A stretch of DNA of 64,000 nt from the NCBI RefSeq assembly GCF_900107635.1, contig NZ_FNRD01000012.1:1-64000 (forward strand), read 5' to 3'. Shown piece after piece: positions 18,857 through 25,876 of this stretch. Both the position numbers and the translations under genes were made by a program. Under the pieces are notes generated by a model that did not search any database, was not told the origin of the DNA, and saw nothing but the letters and a program-made list of their open reading frames with translations. Position 1 is the stretch's first letter; each line of letters opens with the position of its first letter. The DNA is from Flavobacterium gillisiae (GTDB lineage Bacteria; Bacteroidota; Bacteroidia; Flavobacteriales; Flavobacteriaceae).

Positions 18857-20794
18857 ATGACTACCACATTAGAAATAAAAGCAGACATTAGTTACAAAAG
18901 TCCTGGCAAATTTGAAGAAACTAGATTTGAAAAAATTCACAATGAAATTTTTAAAAATTCAGCAGAAGCTTCTATAATTGTTGCCCAAGAAATAGCTCAA
19001 TTAATTAAATCCAAACAAAAAGAAAACAAATCCTGTATTCTTGGTTTGGCTACAGGGTCCTCTCCTATAAAAGTATATAATGAATTAGTCCGAATGCATA
19101 AAGAGGAAGGACTTAGTTTTAAGAACGTAATAACTTTTAATTTAGATGAATACTATCCAATGCCAAAAGAAAGCAATCAAAGCTATCACTATTTTATGCA
19201 TCAACATCTTTTTAATCATATAGATATTAACCCCGACAATATAAACATTCCTGATGGTACTATTTCTATCCAACAATTGAATCAATATTGTTTAGACTAT
19301 GAAAAAAAAATCACAAATGCCGGAGGACTTGATTTTCAATTGCTGGGAATTGGTCGCACAGGTCATGTAGGTTTTAATGAACCTGGCTCACATATCAATT
19401 CCGGCACGCGAATTATCACCTTAGATCACATTACAAAAGTAGATGCGTCTGGTGATTTTAACGGTATAGGTAATGTCCCAAAAAGAGCGATCACAATGGG
19501 GGTCTCTACAATCTTGAGATCTAAAAGAATTGTTTTGATGGCTTGGGGCCAAAATAAAGCCGATATAATAAAAAGAACTATCCAAGGAGATGTAAGCTCG
19601 GAAATTCCTGCCACTTTTTTACAAAATCATACTAATACCACTTTCATTTTAGACCAATCTGCTTCCTCAGAATTAACAAGGTTTAAAACTCCATGGTTGG
19701 TTGGAGAATGTATTTGGACTCAAGAATTAAAAAGTAAAGCAATTGTTTGGCTTTGCCAAAATACAAATCAGTCGATCTTAAAATTAACCGATCGTGATTA
19801 CAATAACAATGGAATGTCGGATCTTTTGGCTTCTGGAACTTCAGCTTATGATTTGAATATTAATATGTTTAATGTATTACAACATACCATAACAGGATGG
19901 CCTGGTGGAAAACCAAACACGGATGATTCCAATAGACCCGAAAGAGCTAATCCAGCCAAGAAAAGAGTCATTCTATTCAGTCCCCATCCTGATGATGATG
20001 TGATTTCTATGGGAGGTACATTTGCCAAATTAATTAAACAAGGCCATGAGGTTCATGTAGTATATCAAACTTCAGGAAATATAGCTGTTACAGATGATGA
20101 AGCCTTAAAATTTGCAGAAGTTTGCAATGATTTCATGGATGAATCAACTAGTGAAATCAATTTCACATCAGTTATCAGCTTTATAAATGCTAAAAACCAA
20201 GGTGAAATTGATTCTGCAGAGGTTCGTAAACTAAAGGGACTTATACGCAGACGTGAGTCTTACGCAGCTACAAGATACATTGGATTAAAAGATGAAAATA
20301 CACATTTTTTAGATCTTCCTTTTTATGAAACTGGCTTGGTACAAAAGAATCCACTGGGATCGACTGATATAGCAATCGTGAAAGACATCATCGCCAAAAT
20401 AAAACCACATCAGGTTTTTGCCGCCGGAGACTTAGCTGATCCACATGGTACTCATGAAGTTTGCTTGAATGCCATATTTGCCGCAATGGCCCAATTAAAA
20501 TCGGAACCTTACATGAATGATTGCTGGTTATGGTTATATAGAGGCGCTTGGCATGAATGGGATATTCATGAAATTGATATGGCAGTGCCATTAAGTCCAG
20601 ATGAAGTCTTATTAAAAAGACACGCCATCTTGTATCATCAGTCGCAAAAAGATAGAGTAATGTTCCAAGGAAATGACTCTAGGGAATTTTGGGTAAGAGC
20701 AGAGGATCGTAATAAGAATACTGCAAAACTATATGATGATCTAGGTCTGGCCGAATACGAAGCAATCGAAGCTTTTAAGCGTTTTGAATATTAA
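18857..20794 (+). CDS. nagB: Glucosamine-6-phosphate deaminase fused to a PIG-L domain (copy 1)
   Basis: A 645-residue fusion. Residues about 25-290 are NagB, converting GlcN-6-phosphate to fructose-6-phosphate and ammonia: LGLATGSSP, FNLDEYYPM and GIGRTGHVGFNEPGS with the catalytic His and Glu. Residues about 370-600 are a PIG-L/LmbE deacetylase domain with the zinc motif SPHPDDD and a C-terminal DLADPHGTH block. The long form is common in Bacteroidetes; the function of the PIG-L half is not established by the sequence. The gene ends the sialic acid pathway and stops 20 bp before direct repeat T2. A paralogue of the same architecture is at 34367. Confidence 0.92.
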   Translation: MTTTLEIKADISYKSPGKFEETRFEKIHNEIFKNSAEASIIVAQEIAQLIKSKQKENKSCILGLATGSSPIKVYNELVRMHKEEGLSFKNVITFNLDEYYPMPKESNQSYHYFMHQHLFNHIDINPDNINIPDGTISIQQLNQYCLDYEKKITNAGGLDFQLLGIGRTGHVGFNEPGSHINSGTRIITLDHITKVDASGDFNGIGNVPKRAITMGVSTILRSKRIVLMAWGQNKADIIKRTIQGDVSSEIPATFLQNHTNTTFILDQSASSELTRFKTPWLVGECIWTQELKSKAIVWLCQNTNQSILKLTDRDYNNNGMSDLLASGTSAYDLNINMFNVLQHTITGWPGGKPNTDDSNRPERANPAKKRVILFSPHPDDDVISMGGTFAKLIKQGHEVHVVYQTSGNIAVTDDEALKFAEVCNDFMDESTSEINFTSVISFINAKNQGEIDSAEVRKLKGLIRRRESYAATRYIGLKDENTHFLDLPFYETGLVQKNPLGSTDIAIVKDIIAKIKPHQVFAAGDLADPHGTHEVCLNAIFAAMAQLKSEPYMNDCWLWLYRGAWHEWDIHEIDMAVPLSPDEVLLKRHAILYHQSQKDRVMFQGNDSREFWVRAEDRNKNTAKLYDDLGLAEYEAIEAFKRFEY

Positions 20795-20814
20795 AGTTAT
20801 ATGTATATCCAAGG

Positions 20815-20889
20815 CTAAAAATTGAACAAGTTGAACCTTTAATTATTGGCAAGTAACTTTATTTAACCTCAGCAAATTTTGAACTTTAC
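20815..20889 (+). repeat. Direct repeat T2 plus shared 3' flank, right border of the sialic acid cassette
   Basis: Positions 20815-20850 are identical over 36 bp to 505-540 (T1). The sequence encodes LKIEQVEPLIIGK and a stop. It starts only 20 bp after the nagB stop. Beyond it, 20854-20889 matches 32945-32980 with about one mismatch, so T2 and T4 share a common downstream region that T1 and T3 lack. This is the pattern expected if a cassette had been inserted into the 3' end of a gene, keeping the native downstream region only on the right. The mechanism is an inference. Confidence 0.75.
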
Positions 20890-21108
20890 TAGGCTAATAA
20901 CTTGTTCAATCATCGGTTCATTTACATGTTCATTTTTCAGTTTGGTTCATCCATGAAAATATTGTAATAAATCTGCAATATTTTGTATATTTAGTCAACA
21001 CAAATTGATAGAATACATTACGATAAAAAAGGGGGATGATTTCGGTTAGCCAATTATAATTTATATTTTAAAATACTGCCTATAAGCGACATATGGAGAT
21101 TTGTAAAA

Positions 21109-21125
21109 CCCCTCTTACTCCGCCA
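21109..21125 (+). tRNA. 3'-end fragment of a tRNA-Ser gene (attachment-site remnant, A)
   Basis: CCCTC-TTACTCC-G-CCA at 21110-21125 fits the 3' side of a T-stem, a seven-base acceptor strand, the discriminator base and an encoded CCA. The upstream sequence cannot form the rest of a tRNA. A strong terminator follows at once, as after real tRNA genes. Integrative elements often leave such 3' fragments when they insert in tRNA genes. A second fragment of the same type lies at 33175-33189 in the equivalent position. A class II (serine) tRNA is the best guess. Confidence 0.5.
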
Positions 21126-21134
21126 CTTTTAAAT

Positions 21135-21173
21135 AAAAACCCCTTGTAAATTAAACACTTACAAGGGTTTTTT
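21135..21173 (+). terminator. Strong hairpin after the tRNA-Ser fragment
   Basis: ACCCCTTGTAA (21139-21149) pairs with TTACAAGGGT (21159-21168), flanked by A and T runs. It is a classic intrinsic terminator usable on both strands. Confidence 0.85.
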
Positions 21174-21220
21174 ATTTATGGTGGTCGGTATAGTTGTCGT
21201 TTGAAGTTGTTTTGAGGATT

Positions 21221-21474
21221 TTATAGCTTTCTATAAAACTCTTCTCTCACAGGATATCTTGTGTTTTTTTCAAAAATTTTTGTGAAATTCAAAACATAAT
21301 TATCAAATCCTATCATTTTCAAAATTAAAATATTCAATAGTGTATATAATCTGACACTGGCATAGTAAAGGTCATTATCTTTTAATTCAATCGAGCGATT
21401 TGCGCCTAGTTTTTTAAAATCTGGAACTCTTTCATGCAAAAAGTCGTTTCGTGCTGAAATAACCTTCAAATTTT
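21221..21474 (-). pseudogene. C-terminal fragment of an unknown gene, cut by the IS6 element
   Basis: About 83 residues read in frame from the left end of the IS6 element to a stop at 21221, beginning VISARNDFLHERVPDF and ending TRYPVREEFYRKL. Start codons lie only inside the IS, so the apparent 107-residue reading frame (from 21544) is a junction product of IS end and host sequence. The composition looks like a real soluble protein tail, but I do not recognise the family. The insertion probably removed the 5' part of the gene. Confidence 0.5.
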
Positions 21475-22246
21475 GGTTCTGTCGCATCTGCCATATAAAT
21501 CCAAGAGAAATCAGCGACCCGATAATTATGCAGCCAATTTGCAAAACGATTTGAACATACTTGTGCCTGGCTTAAGCATCTGATTCTTTCTCAACATGTG
21601 CACCACTTCAATTCCTCCTAAGGTTCTTTTGGCGGACTCAAAACTTTTAAAACCCAAACCGTTTTGTATCCGCCATTTTATAAAACGATGATCCTGCTCA
21701 ACAATATTATTGAGATATTTACATTGTCCAATCTTTATATTCGAAAATGATCGTTTGTTGTAAACCCGCATTGCGCTGATGTTAGAGCCGCTTTTGTCTA
21801 TATTTATTACCGTTGGCCGGCAATTATTATTTATTGCTTTAATTAGGAATGACTGTGCACTCATTCTTTGTCTTCTTTTGGTCAGAAGAAAATCCACCGT
21901 ATTACCCAACTTATCAACAGCCCGATATAAGTAACACCAGATACCTTTTACCTTTATATAAGTTTCATCCATTCGCCAGCTGGCGCCTACTCTGTTCTTT
22001 CTCTTTTTGATTTGTGATTCAATCAAAGGTGCAAATTTAAACACCCAACGCTGAATCGTAGCATGATCAACTGCTATATCACGCATTTTCATTATTTCCT
22101 CAACATCACTGTAACTCAATGCAAATCTCAATTTGAAATAAACGGCCTGAAGAATAATAGCTTTGGGATAACAATGTCCTTTGGTATTCATTTAATATAT
22201 TTTGAAGCTCTAAAGATAATAGTTATTAAAAAGACACGACAGAACC
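21475..22246 (-). mobile_element. IS6-family insertion sequence, complete (copy 2)
   Basis: A 772-bp element. Its left end reads GGTTCTGTCGCATCT (from 21475) and its right end is the inverted match GACACGACAGAACC (to 22246), the usual IS6-family terminal repeats. It contains one transposase gene on the minus strand. The flanking 8-mers, CAAATTTT on the left and TGAATTAG on the right, do not match. So no target-site duplication is visible, which suggests recombination between copies or decay. It lies directly before direct repeat T3. Confidence 0.9.
21526..22191 (-). CDS. IS6-family DDE transposase
   Basis: A 221-residue transposase. The catalytic triad is visible: Asp75 in WRMDETYIK, Asp132 in VINIDKSGS and Glu165 in NNIVEQDHRF, with the D-34-E type spacing of the family. 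An N-terminal zinc-finger-like segment is absent, but a helix-turn-helix region (DHATIQRWVFKFAP) is present. Length is normal for IS6 transposases and the frame is intact, so the element could still be active. Confidence 0.92.
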   Translation of the reverse strand: MNTKGHCYPKAIILQAVYFKLRFALSYSDVEEIMKMRDIAVDHATIQRWVFKFAPLIESQIKKRKNRVGASWRMDETYIKVKGIWCYLYRAVDKLGNTVDFLLTKRRQRMSAQSFLIKAINNNCRPTVINIDKSGSNISAMRVYNKRSFSNIKIGQCKYLNNIVEQDHRFIKWRIQNGLGFKSFESAKRTLGGIEVVHMLRKNQMLKPGTSMFKSFCKLAA

Positions 22247-22247
22247 T

Positions 22248-22325
22248 GAATTAGTATCAATAGAAGAGTTCTGCCAGTACACAAGCCTAAAAATTGAACA
22301 GGTTACACCTTTGATTATTGGATAG
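22248..22325 (+). repeat. Direct repeat T3: tail of a disrupted gene, left border of the GH92 cassette
   Basis: Encodes ELVSIEEFCQYTS, then LKIEQVTPLIIG and a TAG stop, the same tail as T1 with one residue changed. The core 22287-22321 is identical over 35 bp to 32906-32940 (T4) beyond the GH92 operon, while it differs from T1/T2 at four positions. The upstream part of the gene is lost to the IS6 element ending at 22246. This IS end is 1 bp from the first tail codon, against 7 bp in T1. Confidence 0.75.
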
Positions 22326-22383
22326 AAATTGTTTTAAACCTTTTAAAATAATTAACCTGAATAGCTATTCCAATTTATAAGCA

Positions 22384-22422
22384 AAAACGAGAAGCTGGAC
22401 TTTCAACTCGGCTTCTCGTTTT
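22384..22422. terminator. Hairpin downstream of the GH92 operon
   Basis: AAAACGAGAAGC (22384-22395) pairs perfectly with GCTTCTCGTTTT (22411-22422). It has A and T runs on both sides. It lies 61 bp beyond the GH92 stop on the minus strand and should end that operon. Confidence 0.85.
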
Positions 22423-22483
22423 ATGGGGTAAAGGATATTAAGCGAAAAAAAATCACTGATACCTAATTTATTAATCAATTGTA

Positions 22484-24550
22484 TTACTCTGTTTTTGAAA
22501 TCCACTGATCCTCAATTCCCCACTTTTTATTAGGCAAAGCAGCAGTTTCGATTATTAAGGTCCCACCATTACTAATCTCTTCCTGCGTCAACCAATTCCT
22601 AAACAAAGGCTGCCCATTTAAATTAGCCGATTGAATGTAAAAGTAATCTTTATTATAATTGCGAACTTCAATGTGAAATGACTTTCCGTTTTCCCAATTT
22701 AAATCTACTTTCTTAAAGATAGGAGCGGTCAAATAATAAATGGGACTACCAATATTTGCTGGTGACAGCCCTAAACTTCGCATCACAAACCAGGAGGACA
22801 TTGTACCTGCATCATCATCCATAGTACGTACATAAGCTTGGGGTTCATTCTTATAAATCCTTCCAATATAGGAACCTACTCCTTTACTATTGTCATTAAA
22901 ATAAGCCTGTACTACGGTATCTAACATAATATTCCGAAACAGTTTTTGAGATTTCCAAGGTTGTGAACTCGAGTTATACAAACCAGGAACTTGTAGGTCT
23001 GGTTGATTCGCATGATTGTAATTATCCTCTGCAAAAAATTGATCTAATTGCTTTAAAAATAAATCTTCACCTCCTATTAAGTTTTTTAGACCCAACACAT
23101 CAAAAGGAACAAACCAGCGATATTGCCAAACGGTGCCTTGATACATTCCACGAGCGGGCATTTTATCTAGATCTCCTTTAGATAAATCGGCAAAATCTTT
23201 TTTCCAATAATTTTTATATTTTAAAGCCTTATTCAAATATTGGGCACTTAACATAGAATCTTTGGTGATTTTCAGGACTTCAGAAAGTGCCCAACAGTCA
23301 TAAGAAGATTCCAAAGCTTTGTCAGGCGAATTGTATTCCAATCGGTCTACTTCTGCGATAAGGGAATCTTTGATGGAATTAAAATCTACAGGAAACCCTT
23401 TTTTATAACCGTCCAATAAAACAACAATCGCATGCTCCGTGCGGACTGTAGGCGAGGACTCATGTTTGGTAGCCCAATTATTCTTGCCATACGGATACAA
23501 GTTTGCAATAGACTTCACTATGGGACCAAAACGTTCCGGATAAGCCAATGATAGCATGGGTAATTGTTCTCGATAATTATCCCAAATAGCCCAACCGTTG
23601 TATATTGGGCTATTTGATTTTTGAATAGAACCGTCGATGGCTTTGTAGCTTCCATCCGATTCTGAAACTAAAAATGGCGCCTGCAATCCCCGGTATAAAA
23701 GAGAATAGAATAAATCTTCTCTATCTTTTTCGCCAGTCACTTCTATTCTGGTTAAAAAATGATTCCAGTCAATTGCTGTTTGTGCAGCCAACTTTTCCAA
23801 GGGAATCGCTTCTCTTTTAGCTTTGGCGTAAGCTGTACTAACGGAGGAGAAACCAACACGAACTTCCATTTCGGTAGTGTCAGCAAGGCCAGAAATAAGA
23901 TACTTATGTTCCGAAATTGGAGTTATTGTTGCCAAATTAGAGATCTCTAAAACATAATAAATACGATAAATCCCCTTATCGCAAGTGGTTTGGGTGTCAA
24001 TCCAGCCGCTTATAGTATTTCTATCAACTTCATGCTCTTCGGCAACAAATCGATTAACAAAAGCATGGGACAAATCAATAAAAAGCCCTGCTCCTTTTTT
24101 CGGAAATTCATAATGATGAATTCCAAAATTATGTTTTACACTCATTTGGGCTATAATCCCATTCTTAAATGCTACTCCATAAAAACCTGGGGAAGCTGAT
24201 TCTTGTTTTTTGATTAATGGTGCACTCACATCACCATCAAAAATAGGTTTAATAAGCAAATTTCCTCCAGTTCCCATACAGCCTACTCCTTCGATACGGC
24301 TGTGGGTAAATCCCAAAAATTCCTTGGCCAAATGTTCGTAACCGGCATGAATATGAGGATAGGTTTGGGGGCCAATACTCATCATATTAAAAGGAGAAGA
24401 TGCCGAAGGCGACATTTGTCCATGATCTCCAGAAGTACCTAAAAATACATTTACCTTTTCAACTGGTGATTGCTCTTTTGTAGCATTTTTTTTCAAAGAC
24501 TGGCATGCAACTGTAATAAAAACAAGTAATATAACTAATATTCTTTTCAT
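22484..24550 (-). CDS. GH92 exo-alpha-mannosidase-like lipoprotein with Gln at the catalytic-acid position
   Basis: A 688-residue GH92 protein with a lipoprotein signal (VILLVFITVACQS). Family blocks are clear: NVFLGTSGDHGQMSPSA; FLGFTHSRIEGVGCMGTGG; SSQPWKSQKLFRNIM; and DDDAGTMSSWFVMRSLGLSP with the Asp residues of the catalytic base. In ordinary members the motif before the tip of the active site reads NEP with the catalytic acid Glu. Here it is ANQPD, Gln516 (codon 23003-23005). As I recall, the same change occurs in a bacterial GH92 that removes mannose from mannose-1-phospho-6-mannose, where the phosphate leaving group needs no acid. A phosphodiester substrate is thus possible. The gene is last in the operon, 9 bp after the DUF218 gene. 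Confidence 0.87.
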   Translation of the reverse strand: MKRILVILLVFITVACQSLKKNATKEQSPVEKVNVFLGTSGDHGQMSPSASSPFNMMSIGPQTYPHIHAGYEHLAKEFLGFTHSRIEGVGCMGTGGNLLIKPIFDGDVSAPLIKKQESASPGFYGVAFKNGIIAQMSVKHNFGIHHYEFPKKGAGLFIDLSHAFVNRFVAEEHEVDRNTISGWIDTQTTCDKGIYRIYYVLEISNLATITPISEHKYLISGLADTTEMEVRVGFSSVSTAYAKAKREAIPLEKLAAQTAIDWNHFLTRIEVTGEKDREDLFYSLLYRGLQAPFLVSESDGSYKAIDGSIQKSNSPIYNGWAIWDNYREQLPMLSLAYPERFGPIVKSIANLYPYGKNNWATKHESSPTVRTEHAIVVLLDGYKKGFPVDFNSIKDSLIAEVDRLEYNSPDKALESSYDCWALSEVLKITKDSMLSAQYLNKALKYKNYWKKDFADLSKGDLDKMPARGMYQGTVWQYRWFVPFDVLGLKNLIGGEDLFLKQLDQFFAEDNYNHANQPDLQVPGLYNSSSQPWKSQKLFRNIMLDTVVQAYFNDNSKGVGSYIGRIYKNEPQAYVRTMDDDAGTMSSWFVMRSLGLSPANIGSPIYYLTAPIFKKVDLNWENGKSFHIEVRNYNKDYFYIQSANLNGQPLFRNWLTQEEISNGGTLIIETAALPNKKWGIEDQWISKTE

Positions 24551-24559
24551 GATATCAAT

Positions 24560-25846
24560 TTATGGATCTAAAGGGTCGATTGGGTTTTGATGCAAAGATT
24601 CGATTTTTGGTAAAAACTCTATTGTAGTAGAATTAAGTCTCTTTAGAATAATGGCAGGTAAATAACCTAATTCTTCAATACAACGCGCATTAAAATTGGG
24701 GCTTCCTACATAATCACTATGACTAACATTCGTAATTACAATACTTTTTTTGTTAGTTGGCATTTGATAAGCAAACATCATTCTACTGACATTACGTAAA
24801 TTTGTTGTGGTATGTCTGGCAAAAGGATCAATAAGGATGTTTTCTTCGGGAATATGATACACAGTCATCAATTCTTTTTTCATTTCAATAGCCTCACAAT
24901 AGGGAGCTCTAAAAGGATGAGCATGACCTCCAGAAACAATAATCAAAGGGGCTTTCTTAGCTTCATATTCTAATACTCCTAATTGTATGTTTAGTTTTCC
25001 TATGGCGGACAATCGGTCTTGATAATTCTCCGGTCCGTTTCCCAAAATTAAAATAGAAGCATAATCTAAAGCATTGAAATTTATTTGCTTTATATGATCA
25101 ATTGCTTTTTTGTTCTCTTTTTCCTCTAACGGTTCGTAACGCGCCACCTCATCACGATGGTTCATGTACAAAAGTGACAAACTAAAATCCAGACTTTCTT
25201 GAAAAAATAAAGTATTCAATTTAGGTTTTCTATTGTGAAGCATATCAGACCACATAAAAACAGATCCTTTATAAAATTTAGACTTTACATCATAAGAAAC
25301 AGAATCTATTGTAGCATACTGAGGGGCTTCTCCAATTCCATAAACATTCATAATCCGATTCATTCCTCGAGAACAAATTTGCCACGCTTTTAGCAGTAAT
25401 TCGGTATCGGTATCGTTTTTAAAATTTTCATATTTACCAGAAGAACGCAAATTATTTTTCACAAAATCTTGTAGTTCCATTTTACTTTTCATCAAAATTT
25501 GAAGTTCATTTTCAATACTTTTGAGTTCTTTTTCTTTAATTTGATAGGCACTAATCAAGCAGGAAAGGCTGTCTTTGCAAGAGCTCAGCTTGGAACTTAT
25601 CTCTTGTTGCTGTTTATTAAAAATGCTTTTTAAAACACTATTGTTTTCTAGAAGTTGTCTAACTGCTTTATCGTTTTGAATGGCTGTCAGCAAATAAAAA
25701 TTCTTATCCTGTACCAAGGAAGAAGTTATGGATGCTTTATAATTCAGATCAAATCCTTTGACTTCTTGGCTATAGCCTGAAATACATGCAAGTGTAATTA
25801 ATATGTAAATTAGTTTTTTCATCTTTTTTATATAAAAATTAGGCAA
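24560..25846 (-). CDS. Exported DUF218 (ElyC/SanA/YdcF-like) protein in the GH92 operon
   Basis: A 428-residue protein. The best start is the internal Met at 25822, giving the signal peptide MKKLIYILITLACISGYSQ. Residues about 60-130 are rich in charged and Leu residues and probably form a coiled coil. The C-terminal half, from YASILILGNGPENYQDRLS through APLIIVSGGHAHPFRAPYCEA, HTTTNLRN and SIVITNVSHSDYV, is a DUF218 domain. Biochemical roles of the family are poorly known, with links to envelope polymers. Its position between SusD and GH92 implies a role in handling the same glycan. Function is not assigned further. Confidence 0.72.
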   Translation of the reverse strand: MPNFYIKKMKKLIYILITLACISGYSQEVKGFDLNYKASITSSLVQDKNFYLLTAIQNDKAVRQLLENNSVLKSIFNKQQQEISSKLSSCKDSLSCLISAYQIKEKELKSIENELQILMKSKMELQDFVKNNLRSSGKYENFKNDTDTELLLKAWQICSRGMNRIMNVYGIGEAPQYATIDSVSYDVKSKFYKGSVFMWSDMLHNRKPKLNTLFFQESLDFSLSLLYMNHRDEVARYEPLEEKENKKAIDHIKQINFNALDYASILILGNGPENYQDRLSAIGKLNIQLGVLEYEAKKAPLIIVSGGHAHPFRAPYCEAIEMKKELMTVYHIPEENILIDPFARHTTTNLRNVSRMMFAYQMPTNKKSIVITNVSHSDYVGSPNFNARCIEELGYLPAIILKRLNSTTIEFLPKIESLHQNPIDPLDP

Positions 25847-25876
25847 TCGATAAGATTACCTAACTTTATTTTGTTT

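Noticed and set aside
19310..19390. Loss of the active-site Asp in NagB copy 1 (GRTGH in place of NDGH)
   Set aside because: From memory, variation at this position (Thr or Asn) is usual in the long Bacteroidetes and in Bacillus NagB proteins, and the catalytic His and Glu are kept.
21221..21544. Accessory 107-residue gene of the IS6 element
   Set aside because: The start lies inside the IS end and about 80 residues come from flanking DNA. It is a junction frame, not an IS gene.
1..22246. Simple IS6 composite transposon carrying the sialic acid locus
   Set aside because: Copy 1 is broken, no target-site duplication is visible around copy 2, and the border repeats T1/T2 lie inside the IS copies and explain the boundaries better.
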